Below, one piece after another: positions 1 through 7,970 of a stretch of 64,000 nt of DNA. The position numbers were made by a program, and so were the translations under genes. Under the pieces are notes generated by a model. It worked only from the letters and a program-made list of their open reading frames with translations, was not told where the DNA came from and did not search any database. The DNA comes from Palsa-504 sp963769715 (lineage in GTDB: Bacteria; Actinomycetota; Actinomycetes; Streptosporangiales; Streptosporangiaceae), in the NCBI GenBank assembly GCA_963769715.1, contig CAVYNE010000010.1, positions 94,978 through 158,977 of the forward strand, given 5' to 3'. The first letter of the stretch is position 1. Every line of letters starts with the position of its first letter.

Positions 1-1
1 C

Positions 2-421
2 GGCAAGGGCCTGGGCGGCGGCCAGCCGTACATCACCCCGCTGGTGCAGAGCGACCTCGTGATCAGCGCGTTCGGCGAGGAACTCGGACTGGCCGGGCTG
101 ATGGCCATCTTGCTGATCTACGGGCTGCTCGTGCAGCGCGGGCTGCGGACCGCGATGTCGGTCAAGGACCCGTTCTCCAAGCTGCTCGCCGGCGGCCTGT
201 CGTTCATGCTCGCCCTGCAGGTGTTCGTCATCGTCGGCGGGGTCACCCGGCTCATCCCGCTGACCGGCATCACCACTCCGTTCCTGTCCCAAGGCGGGTC
301 CTCACTGGTGGCGAGCTGGATACTGATCGCCCTGCTGGCCCGGCTGAGCGACACCGCCCGGCGCCCGCCGCCCCGGCCGATACAGGAAGAGGGACTGACG
401 CAGGTGGTGACGCTGAAGTGA
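2..421 (+). CDS. rodA: RodA/FtsW-family peptidoglycan glycosyltransferase (SEDS), C-terminal part
   Basis: The frame is open from base 2, so the gene starts left of the window and only about the last 139 residues are visible. The segment GKGLGGGQ, followed by SDLVISAFGEELGLAG, is the conserved SEDS loop before the last transmembrane helices, and the conserved GGSS (in FLSQGGSSLVASW) lies near the end. SEDS proteins polymerise lipid II in the membrane together with a class B penicillin-binding protein. The stop overlaps the GTG of pbpA by four bases (GTGA), so the two are translationally coupled, which favours RodA over the divisome FtsW. RodA versus FtsW is inferred from context only. Confidence 0.93.
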   Translation, partial: GKGLGGGQPYITPLVQSDLVISAFGEELGLAGLMAILLIYGLLVQRGLRTAMSVKDPFSKLLAGGLSFMLALQVFVIVGGVTRLIPLTGITTPFLSQGGSSLVASWILIALLARLSDTARRPPPRPIQEEGLTQVVTLK

Positions 422-1905
422 ACCGGGCGCTGCGCCGGATATCGATCGCCGTCCTGGTGATGTTCCTGCTGCTGCTGATCAACATCAACTACCTGCAGGG
501 CTTCGAACCCGCCAGCCTGGCGGGCAAGACAGGTAACTCCCGTGCGTTCTACGCCGCGCAGAACCAATACCAGCGCGGCAACATCGTCACCTCCGACGGC
601 GTGACCATCGCGACCTCCAAGCCGAGCAGCAGCAACGATTCCATCAAGTACCAGCGGGTTTACCCCTTGGGCCCGGAGTTCGCCCCGGTGACCGGCTACG
701 ACACGCTTTACAGCCAGACCGGCATCGAGTTGGCGGAGAACTCGCTGCTGTCGGGCAACGACTCCGCGCTTGACGTCAGGAAGGTCATCGACCTGATCAC
801 CGGCAAGACGACCAAGGGTGCCACGGTCCAGGTCACGATCAACTCCGTGGCGCAGGCGGCGGCCTACGACGCGCTCAAGACCCTCGGCAAGCCGGGCGCG
901 GTGGTTGCGCTCAACCCGAAAACCGGGGCGATCCTCGCCATGGCCAGCTACCCGAGCTTCGACCCGAACGTCCTAGCCGTTCACGACGGCATCCAGCTCA
1001 ACAAGAACGACAACCAGCTGCTCACGGATCAGGCCCAGCCGCTTGTCAACCGGGCCCTGCAGGGGACCTACCCGCCCGGCTCGACGTTCAAGATCGTGAC
1101 GAGTTCGGCGCTGCTGACGCGGAATCCCAGCACCACGATCAACACCAAATTTGACTCGCCGACCCAGCTCACGCTGCCGCAGACCAACCACGTGCTGACC
1201 AATAACCTCGGCGAGATATGCGGCGACGGGAGCGGCCAGGTGCCGCTGATCACGGCGTTCGCCCAGTCCTGCGACACCACCTTCGCCAAGATCGGCATGA
1301 ACGTCGGCGCGCCGGCGCTCAACGCCATGGCGGGGAAGTTCGGCATGAACAACCCGAACCTGACCATTCCGCTCGGCGTGGCGCAGAGCAACTACGTCAT
1401 CCCGCCGAGCGAGGCGCTGACCGCCTACTCGGCGATCGGGCAGTTCAGCGACACTGTCACCCCGCTGCAGGAAGCCATGTTCGCCGCGGCCATCGCCAAC
1501 GGCGGCACGCTGATGAAGCCCTACCTGGTGCAGCAGGTCACCGCCAGCGACCTGAGCACGGTCCAGGCGACACCGCAGACCGTGCTGAGCCAGCCGGTCA
1601 CCCCGTCCGTGGCCGGCAGCGTGGGACAGATGATGCGCGCCGTGGTGCAGGACTCCAACGGCACCGCGTTCGCCTTCAATGCCAACGCCGAGGGCGGCGT
1701 GGTGATCGCCGGCAAGACCGGTACGGCCGAGACCGGTCAGAACAGCGGGCTGAACGACGCGGCCTTTACCGCCTTCGCTCCCTACGGCAACCCGGATATC
1801 GCCGTCGGCGTCATAATTGAAGGTGGCGGCTACGGAGCTGCCTCGGCCGCACCCATCGCCGTGCAGGTCATCCAGGCGTACCTGAAGACCCTGAGGAATC
1901 CGTGA
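418..1905 (+). CDS. pbpA: Class B penicillin-binding protein A (transpeptidase)
   Basis: A 495-residue membrane-anchored transpeptidase: short cytoplasmic N-terminus, one hydrophobic helix (about residues 8-25), a dimerisation region and a C-terminal transpeptidase domain. The nucleophile motif STFK starts near residue 222, the KTGT motif lies near residue 433, and the second motif reads SCD near residue 284, where SxN (usually SCN) is expected. It cross-links peptidoglycan made by the adjacent SEDS protein. The GTG start overlaps rodA and the stop overlaps pknA, both by four bases. Length and order match actinobacterial PbpA. The SCD variant is the only oddity and could be a lineage difference. 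Confidence 0.95.
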   Translation: MNRALRRISIAVLVMFLLLLININYLQGFEPASLAGKTGNSRAFYAAQNQYQRGNIVTSDGVTIATSKPSSSNDSIKYQRVYPLGPEFAPVTGYDTLYSQTGIELAENSLLSGNDSALDVRKVIDLITGKTTKGATVQVTINSVAQAAAYDALKTLGKPGAVVALNPKTGAILAMASYPSFDPNVLAVHDGIQLNKNDNQLLTDQAQPLVNRALQGTYPPGSTFKIVTSSALLTRNPSTTINTKFDSPTQLTLPQTNHVLTNNLGEICGDGSGQVPLITAFAQSCDTTFAKIGMNVGAPALNAMAGKFGMNNPNLTIPLGVAQSNYVIPPSEALTAYSAIGQFSDTVTPLQEAMFAAAIANGGTLMKPYLVQQVTASDLSTVQATPQTVLSQPVTPSVAGSVGQMMRAVVQDSNGTAFAFNANAEGGVVIAGKTGTAETGQNSGLNDAAFTAFAPYGNPDIAVGVIIEGGGYGAASAAPIAVQVIQAYLKTLRNP

Positions 1906-3263
1906 GCGACTATCTGCTGGCCGGCCGTTACCGGCTGACCGACCGCATAGCGGCCGGCGGCATGGGCGAGGTGTGGCGCGGCGAGGATAACCTGCTCAAC
2001 CGTGCGGTCGCGGTCAAGTTGCTGCCTACCGGCCGGGCCGGCGACGAGGCGTTCCTGGCCAGGTTCCGCGCCGAGGCACGCTATGCGGCCAGCCTGTCCC
2101 ATCCGGGCATCGCGCGGGTCTACGACTACGGTGAGTCCTCCGAGTTCGGCGGCGCGTACCTGATCATGGAGCTGGTCAACGGCGAGGCCCTATCGGCGAT
2201 CCTGGCCCAGGCGGGCCGGCTGTCCCCGGACGCCACGCTGGACATCATCAGCCAGGCGGCGCGCGCGCTCGACGCCGCGCACCAGGCCGGCATCGTGCAC
2301 CGCGACATCAAGCCAGGCAACCTGCTGGTCGCCGCGGGTGGCACCACGAAGATCACTGACTTTGGCATCGCTACCGCGGTGGCTGCGGCCCAGGCGTCGC
2401 ACCTGACCGAGACGGGCATGGTGATGGGCACGGCGATGTACGTATCGCCCGAGCAGGCCACCGGCGCCCCGGTGACCGACGCCTCCGACATCTACTCCCT
2501 CGGCGTGGTCGCTTATGAGTGCCTGGCCGGGCATCCGCCGTTCACGGCCAGCGAGCCGCTGGCGATCGCGTTCGCGCACAAGCACGAGCCGGTGCCCGCG
2601 CTGCCGCCGGACGTGCCGCAGCCGGTCAGCGATCTGGTCTACCACATGCTGGCCAAGACCCCGGCGGAGCGGCCCGCCAGTGTCCGGGTGGTGGCCGATC
2701 GCGCCGACATGCTGCGGGACGCGCTGGCGCTAGGCGAGTCCGGGAAGCCCGCCGAATACCTCGGCGCGACCCGGGCGGACCTGCCGCCTGCGGCGACGGG
2801 CGTCCTGTTCGGCGAGGAAGACCCCGGTTCCGGCCGGCCACGTGGCGCCGGCGCGGGCCGCATCAGCCGGCGCCGCCAGCTGGTGGCGGCCGGGTCGACC
2901 GCGGTCCTGTGCGCCGCCGCCGTCGCGACCGGCCTGTACCTGACCAGTCATGCCACGGGTCAGACCAGCGGAAATGCAGGCAATAACGCATTGCAGCACC
3001 CGAACTCACCGAACGCCAGGCCGTCCCGCAGCACCGCCAGCCCGCACTCCCGTCCGACGCCTTCTAATGTGGTGGTGGTGCACCAAAAGCCATCGCCTAG
3101 CCCTACCCTCGGCAACCCGCAGCCGACGAAGTCCGTTAAACCGACACCGTCCCCGAAGCCAACGCCGACGGCGAGCCCGTCAGCGACGGCGAGCAGTTCG
3201 CCGACGCCAACTAGCTCATCGTCGTCCGCGAGCCCGTCACCGTCGTCGTCTTCTTCGCCGTAG
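1902..3263 (+). CDS. pknA: Serine/threonine protein kinase PknA
   Basis: Residues 1-270 form a Hanks-type kinase: glycine loop AAGGMGEVW, catalytic loop HRDIKPGN near residue 133, DFG near 153, activation segment and APE-like SPEQ. A juxtamembrane stretch is followed by one transmembrane helix near 325-345 and an external tail of about 100 residues made almost only of Ser, Pro, Thr and Ala. It has no PASTA repeats, which with its position between pbpA and pknB identifies it as PknA, a regulator of cell shape and division. GTG start overlaps the pbpA stop by four bases. Confidence 0.95.
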   Translation: MSDYLLAGRYRLTDRIAAGGMGEVWRGEDNLLNRAVAVKLLPTGRAGDEAFLARFRAEARYAASLSHPGIARVYDYGESSEFGGAYLIMELVNGEALSAILAQAGRLSPDATLDIISQAARALDAAHQAGIVHRDIKPGNLLVAAGGTTKITDFGIATAVAAAQASHLTETGMVMGTAMYVSPEQATGAPVTDASDIYSLGVVAYECLAGHPPFTASEPLAIAFAHKHEPVPALPPDVPQPVSDLVYHMLAKTPAERPASVRVVADRADMLRDALALGESGKPAEYLGATRADLPPAATGVLFGEEDPGSGRPRGAGAGRISRRRQLVAAGSTAVLCAAAVATGLYLTSHATGQTSGNAGNNALQHPNSPNARPSRSTASPHSRPTPSNVVVVHQKPSPSPTLGNPQPTKSVKPTPSPKPTPTASPSATASSSPTPTSSSSSASPSPSSSSSP

Positions 3264-3301
3264 TCCGAGACACTAGAAAAAACGCAGGGTGGTTTGGCAC
3301 A

Positions 3302-5089
3302 GTGCGAGATATGACACAGCCCCGTCTACTCGGCGGCCGCTACGAACTCGATGGCGTGGTGGGCCGCGGCGGCATGGCCGAGGTGTACCGGGCGCGCGAC
3401 ATCCGGCTTGACCGGATCGTCGCCATCAAGACGCTGCGCACCGACCTCGCCAGGGACCAGATATTCCAGGCCAGGTTCCGCCGCGAGGCCCAGTCGGCGG
3501 CCTCCCTCAACCATCCGTCCATCGTGGCGGTCTACGACACCGGCGAGGACATGGCCACGGGCCTCCCCGTGCCGTACATCGTCATGGAGTACGTGGACGG
3601 CCGCACGGTGCGGGACCTGCTGCAGGAAGGTCACCGGCTGCTGCCGGAGCGTTCCATCGAGATCATCGACGGGGTGCTGCGCGCCTTGGACTACAGCCAT
3701 CAGGCTGGCATCGTGCACCGCGACATCAAGCCGGGCAACGTGATGGTGACCCGCAACGGCGACGTCAAGGTCATGGACTTCGGCATCGCCCGGGCGATGA
3801 GCGACGCCCAGGCCACGATGACCCAGACGGCCCAGGTGATCGGCACCGCGCAGTACCTCTCGCCGGAGCAGGCCCGGGGGGAACGGGTCGATTCCCGCAG
3901 TGACCTGTACTCGACCGGCTGCCTGCTGTACGAGCTGCTGACCGGCCGGCCGCCGTTTACCGGTGACTCACCGGTCGCGATCGCCTACCAGCACGTCAGG
4001 GAGAACCCGGTGCCGCCGTCCCGGGTGGACCCCGACGTCCCGCCGTGGGCGGACGCGATCGTATTGAAGGCAATGGCCAAGTCGCCCGCGGACCGGTACC
4101 AGACCGCCGCGGACATGCGCGCCGACCTGCAGCGTGCTGCCTCCGGCATGCCGGTCGCGGCGGCGCCGCCGACCAGGTTCGACATGTACCCGCAGACCCA
4201 GCGGCTGGGCTCCGGCGCGATGATGGCAGGAGCCACCTCGCAGATCCCGCCGGTCGAGGACTATGAATACGCGGGCCAAGGCTACGACCGGGGCAGGCAC
4301 GGCGGCGGCACGAGCCGCCGCTGGATTCCCTGGGTTCTCGGCCTGGTGCTCGTGGTCGGCGTGGTAGCCGCAGCGGCCTACTACCTGCTCGCTGGAGCAG
4401 GCAAGACTTACGCGGTCCCGCTGGTGAACAACGAGCCTGTCGCGCAGGCGGAAGCCCAGATCACGGCCGCGCACCTTCGCTCCACCGTCGTCTACCAGAC
4501 TTCGTCCAGCGTCAAGCAGGGCCTGGTGATCGGCTCCAGCCCCCAGCAGGGTAATAACGTCGCGGCGGGCACATTGGTGAGGTTGGTCGTCTCCAAGGGG
4601 ACGGCGCCCGTCGCCGTGCCGAATGTGGTCGGCCAGCAGGAGGCCGCGGCCGAGTCCGCCCTGCAGAACGCGGGCTTCAAGCCCGCCATCAAGAACGACC
4701 CAGCCTCGTCCGCGCCGCTTGGCCAGGTGACCGCGCAGAGTCCAAGCGGGGGCACGGCCCCGCAGGGCTCCACGGTCACCATCACCATTTCCGGTGGCGA
4801 CGTTCCGGTACAGTCCGTCGTCGGTGATTCCCAGGCGACCGCCACCCAGATTCTGACCCAGGCCGGCTTCCAGGTCAGCGTCACACCAGGGTCGGGGCCG
4901 GCCCAGTACGCCAACGGAACGGTCTTCAGCCAGCAGCCCGCCAGCGGCACCGCGCCGAAGGGCTCCACGGTCACCATCTACGTACAGAACGGCGCGTCTC
5001 CGACAGGATCTCCGTCCGCCCCGGCCTCCCCGACCGCGACCCCGACCGCGACCCCGGCCGCCAGCGGTGGCCTTGGCCTCGGGTTCTGA
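3302..5089 (+). CDS. pknB: Serine/threonine protein kinase PknB with PASTA repeats
   Basis: N-terminal Hanks kinase (about residues 10-275; GRGGMAEVYRARD loop, HRDIKPGN, DFGIARAM), a linker, one transmembrane helix near 345-368, then about three extracellular PASTA repeats (roughly 370-570) and a Pro/Thr/Ala tail. PASTA domains sense muropeptides or lipid II, so the kinase couples wall status to growth. The frame opens at GTG 3302; an ATG at 3311, three codons in, is an equally possible start. The length of 595 residues is usual, but three or so PASTA copies is fewer than the four of mycobacterial PknB. Confidence 0.95.
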   Translation: MRDMTQPRLLGGRYELDGVVGRGGMAEVYRARDIRLDRIVAIKTLRTDLARDQIFQARFRREAQSAASLNHPSIVAVYDTGEDMATGLPVPYIVMEYVDGRTVRDLLQEGHRLLPERSIEIIDGVLRALDYSHQAGIVHRDIKPGNVMVTRNGDVKVMDFGIARAMSDAQATMTQTAQVIGTAQYLSPEQARGERVDSRSDLYSTGCLLYELLTGRPPFTGDSPVAIAYQHVRENPVPPSRVDPDVPPWADAIVLKAMAKSPADRYQTAADMRADLQRAASGMPVAAAPPTRFDMYPQTQRLGSGAMMAGATSQIPPVEDYEYAGQGYDRGRHGGGTSRRWIPWVLGLVLVVGVVAAAAYYLLAGAGKTYAVPLVNNEPVAQAEAQITAAHLRSTVVYQTSSSVKQGLVIGSSPQQGNNVAAGTLVRLVVSKGTAPVAVPNVVGQQEAAAESALQNAGFKPAIKNDPASSAPLGQVTAQSPSGGTAPQGSTVTITISGGDVPVQSVVGDSQATATQILTQAGFQVSVTPGSGPAQYANGTVFSQQPASGTAPKGSTVTIYVQNGASPTGSPSAPASPTATPTATPAASGGLGLGF

Positions 5090-5251
5090 GGGGTCTTAGC
5101 CGTTGAAGCCCGAGGTGTCGATCGGCAGGTGAATCGAGGCCCAGAAAACGCGGATCGCGCCGACCACCGCGCAGAGCGGCTACGCTTAGGTCCGCATCGC
5201 AGGGTTTGATCGCGGGTTTGCCTCGCCAGGTTTGCTACGCAGGAGGCCGTT

Positions 5252-5503
5252 GTGCCCAAGTCGCGCGTCCGCAAGAGGACGGTCTACACGCCTCCGCAGC
5301 CGAAGACGGCGCGGAGGAAGGTCAGTGCGCCATGGGTCGGCCCGACCATCGTGGCCTGCCTGGTCCTCGGCCTGGCCTGGATCGTGACGTATTACCTCTC
5401 GAATGGTTCGATACCCGGTATATCCAGCCTGGGCGCATGGAACCTCGTGATTGGCTTCGCGTTCATCATCGCGGGCGTCACCTTGTCTACCAGGTGGCGC
5501 TGA
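5252..5503 (+). CDS. crgA: Cell division protein CrgA
   Basis: An 83-residue protein with a basic N-terminus (MPKSRVRKRTVYTPP) and two hydrophobic helices (about 30-48 and 60-77), ending in TRWR, the layout of actinobacterial CrgA. CrgA is a small membrane protein that binds FtsZ and PBPs and modulates septation. A strong ribosome-binding site AGGAGG (5241-5246) precedes the GTG start. It follows pknB after a 162-base gap; the trpG gene often found between them is absent here. Confidence 0.95.
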   Translation: MPKSRVRKRTVYTPPQPKTARRKVSAPWVGPTIVACLVLGLAWIVTYYLSNGSIPGISSLGAWNLVIGFAFIIAGVTLSTRWR

Positions 5504-5511
5504 CCCCGGCC

Positions 5512-6468
5512 CTAGACCCCGCCGCTGGTGAGCTGGCCGTTCCTGGTCACGATCGCGACCGCGATCAGGGCCATCACCGCTACGGTGGCGGCGACCTGGA
5601 AGGCGGTGCGGTTCTTACGGGGCGCGTAGACATAGGCGGCGGTGAGCAGCGCGCCGGTAAGCAGCCCGCCGATGTGGTCCTGCCAGGCGATGGCGTTGCG
5701 GAAGTAGAAGCTGAAAGCCAGGTTGATGGCGATCAGCACGACAATCCCGCGGGTGTCCACGCGCAGCCGCCTGGACACCACGAACCACGCCCCGAACAGC
5801 CCGTAGATGGCACCCGAGGCGCCCGCCGCGGCGTTGTACGGCGGCGCGAGGAAGTAGTACATCACCGCGCCGCCGACGGCGCTGAGCAGGTATACCGCGA
5901 GGAACCGGGCCCGGCCCAGGACGCCTTCGAGCGAGGGTCCCACGAAGATCAGCGCCCACATGTTGAACGCGATGTCCATGAGCCCCAGGCCGCTCAGGCC
6001 TGCCCCGGGGACCACGAACGCGGACGTGATCAGCCGATACCACTCACCCGCGGCCACCCCGTGCACCGGGCCGCCCTGCGTGGGCGGGAAGTACCCGAGC
6101 ATCTCCAGATCGGCGACGATACCCGGGCGGACCCAGGCCACCAGGAACACCGCCACGTTGATGGCGACCAGCGTCCAGGTGACGACGGCGCCCGCGGCCG
6201 GGCGGCCGCCGAAGGTGGTCCTGGCCCGGCGGGTGCTCCGCGCGCCTTCGCCCACGCACTCCACGCACTGCTGGCCCACTGAGGCCGAGCGCATGCAATC
6301 TGGGCACGCGTAGCGCTCGCACCGGACACAGGAGACGTACGTTTCCCGGCCGGGGTGGCGGTAACAGGTCGGAACTGCCTGGTCCCCGCCAGGCCCCGGC
6401 GCGACCCCGTCCGGCCGGCCCTGTCCGCCCGATCCGGAATCGCTGGGCATGCTCACGGCTTGGTCCAA
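5512..6468 (-). CDS. Rhomboid family intramembrane serine protease
   Basis: 318 residues. An N-terminal cytoplasmic zinc-binding, B-box-like segment (about residues 36-78; CYRHPGRET then CxxC pairs) precedes six hydrophobic helices. The catalytic serine is in GASGAIYG and the catalytic histidine in WQDHIGG, the rhomboid dyad, so it should be an active intramembrane protease. It starts directly after the cyclophilin stop (6469) and is presumably cotranscribed with it. The pairing of cyclophilin and rhomboid beside crgA is a conserved actinobacterial arrangement. Substrate unknown. Confidence 0.93.
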   Translation of the reverse strand: MDQAVSMPSDSGSGGQGRPDGVAPGPGGDQAVPTCYRHPGRETYVSCVRCERYACPDCMRSASVGQQCVECVGEGARSTRRARTTFGGRPAAGAVVTWTLVAINVAVFLVAWVRPGIVADLEMLGYFPPTQGGPVHGVAAGEWYRLITSAFVVPGAGLSGLGLMDIAFNMWALIFVGPSLEGVLGRARFLAVYLLSAVGGAVMYYFLAPPYNAAAGASGAIYGLFGAWFVVSRRLRVDTRGIVVLIAINLAFSFYFRNAIAWQDHIGGLLTGALLTAAYVYAPRKNRTAFQVAATVAVMALIAVAIVTRNGQLTSGGV

Positions 6469-6999
6469 TCAGGAAGCGCTGGTGCCGCGTTCTACCGTGA
6501 CCGACTCGATGGTCACGTCCTCCACGGGCCGGTCCTGGCTGCCCGTCTTGACCCGGCTGATCAGGTCAACCACGTCGGCACCCTCGATGACCTCGCCGAA
6601 GATGGTGTGCTTGCCGTTAAGCCAGGGCGCCTGCGCGACGGTGATGAAGAACTGCGAGCCATTGGTGCCGGGTCCGGCGTTCGCCATGGCCAGCAGGTAC
6701 GGCCGGTCGAACGCGAGGTCCGGGTGGATTTCGTCGGCGAACTCGTAGCCGGGGCCGCCTCGGCCAGATCCGAGCGGGTCCCCGCCCTGGATCATGAAGT
6801 CGGGGATGACCCGGTGGAACACCGTCCCGTCGTACAGTTTGTCCGTGGTGGCCCGCCCGGTGCGCGGGTCCGTCCACTGCCTGCTACCTTCGGCTAGTTC
6901 CACAAAGTTGCGTACCGTCTTTGGCGCGTGATCAGGGAAGAGGCGTATGACAACCGGGCCCTGACTGGTGCGCAGCGTAGCGGTCAGCGTGTCTGTCAT
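6469..6999 (-). CDS. Cyclophilin-type peptidyl-prolyl cis-trans isomerase
   Basis: A 176-residue single-domain cyclophilin without a signal peptide, so cytoplasmic. Conserved active-site blocks are visible: FHRVIPDFMIQGGDP (catalytic Arg, Phe and Gln), GTNGSQFFIT, and NGKHTIFGEV. It accelerates proline isomerisation during folding. It is first in a two-gene minus-strand unit with the rhomboid gene, with no gap between them, and is divergent from the gene at 7150. Confidence 0.96.
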   Translation of the reverse strand: MTDTLTATLRTSQGPVVIRLFPDHAPKTVRNFVELAEGSRQWTDPRTGRATTDKLYDGTVFHRVIPDFMIQGGDPLGSGRGGPGYEFADEIHPDLAFDRPYLLAMANAGPGTNGSQFFITVAQAPWLNGKHTIFGEVIEGADVVDLISRVKTGSQDRPVEDVTIESVTVERGTSAS

Positions 7000-7149
7000 G
7001 CGATGGACTCCTCGTCCAGCCAGCTAAATGGCCGGACATTTCGTCGTTGTAAATTTCCTCCAGTCATCACCGTACCGGTAGCGCGCGATGATTGAACCCA
7101 GCACAGCCGGGAAGCCTGTGATGGCGGGATAATGCTCGGGAGGTTAACT

Positions 7150-7701
7150 GTGTCCAATATCAAGACCAACCGCACCACCAACGGGGCGACTCCGATCGGC
7201 GTACGCGCCAAGGACGTCGCCGCGCAGGCCGTTCCGGTGGGGAAGCGCGCGGGAACGACCGCGGTTCAGGGAGTCCGACAGGGCGTTCAGGGTGCCCGGG
7301 AGTGGGCCGCGCCTCGACTGGAGGACGCCGTTCAGGGCGCACGGGAGTGGGCCGCGCCTCGACTGGAGGACGCTGCGGACGCCGTCGACACCACCGTCGC
7401 CCCGAAGGTGTCATCGGTTCTGCGGTCGACCGCTGCCCAGGTCAGGCTGAGCGAAACGAAGCGGGCCGGTATCCGGAGGCTGCTGGACTGGCGCTTGCTG
7501 CTCGGCGTCGGCGCAGCCATGGCCGCGGCTGGCGCTGGCGCTGCCATCACCATGCGGCGTCGTTACGCCAGTGCCACGGCGGAGGCCAAGAACGCCACCG
7601 AGGCGTCCGAGGACGAACGAGGCACCCAGGCCGGAGATTCCGCTTCTGACGCGACCGCGGGCTCGGAGGTCAACGGTCGGGTCACCACGCCCGGGACGTA
7701 A
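7150..7701 (+). CDS. DUF5324-like small membrane protein
   Basis: About 183 residues. The frame extends to an ATG at 7132, but a good ribosome-binding site (CGGGAGG, 7137-7143) sits six bases before GTG 7150, so that is the better start. The N-terminal half is a helical, Ala/Gly/Arg-rich region with a duplicated 15-residue block, followed by one hydrophobic helix (about residues 118-138, LLLGVGAAMAAAGAG) and a charged tail ending near a run of Glu and Asp. Position beside the cyclophilin and crgA fits the DUF5324 family of actinomycetes; function unknown. Confidence 0.7.
   Translation: MSNIKTNRTTNGATPIGVRAKDVAAQAVPVGKRAGTTAVQGVRQGVQGAREWAAPRLEDAVQGAREWAAPRLEDAADAVDTTVAPKVSSVLRSTAAQVRLSETKRAGIRRLLDWRLLLGVGAAMAAAGAGAAITMRRRYASATAEAKNATEASEDERGTQAGDSASDATAGSEVNGRVTTPGT
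7285..7374 (+). repeat. Two tandem 45-bp in-frame repeats
   Basis: Units begin at 7285 and 7330 and are nearly identical over 45 bp; each encodes VQGAREWAAPRLEDA. The duplication is exactly in frame inside the DUF5324-like gene and lengthens its helical segment. Confidence 0.9.
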
Positions 7702-7740
7702 CGGGACGAGGCATTCACGTCGCGGAAACTAATGAAGAGG

Positions 7741-7803
7741 CGCCCGCGGCGCTGCCCGCACGCTGATCGCCAGGCGGCGGTGTGACGAGCAGCGCTGCGG
7801 GCG
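7741..7803 (+). terminator. Long-stem hairpin, probable intrinsic terminator
   Basis: Arms 7741-7755 and 7789-7803 pair over 15 bp with one G-U/mismatch position; the loop is about 33 bases and a short T run (TTT) follows. It lies 40 bases after the DUF5324-like stop and before the next gene. The long loop and short T tract make it a modest candidate. Confidence 0.5.
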
Positions 7804-7970
7804 TTTCCGATTCCGCCGTAGGAGCGTACCTGCCTTCAATGGCCTGGGTTTCACCGGTCTGGGCGGCTTTGCCGCGCGAGTCAGGACCGCCGTGGGCATG
7901 ATCCGGTACCGTCTAGTCACGGACCCGGGAGTGCGGCAACCATGACTGTGACCAGTAGACGGGCGATTTG

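Noticed and set aside
7729..7920. Small minus-strand gene before the mannosyltransferase
   Set aside because: No ribosome-binding site, Arg-rich shadow composition, and it spans the candidate terminator hairpin.
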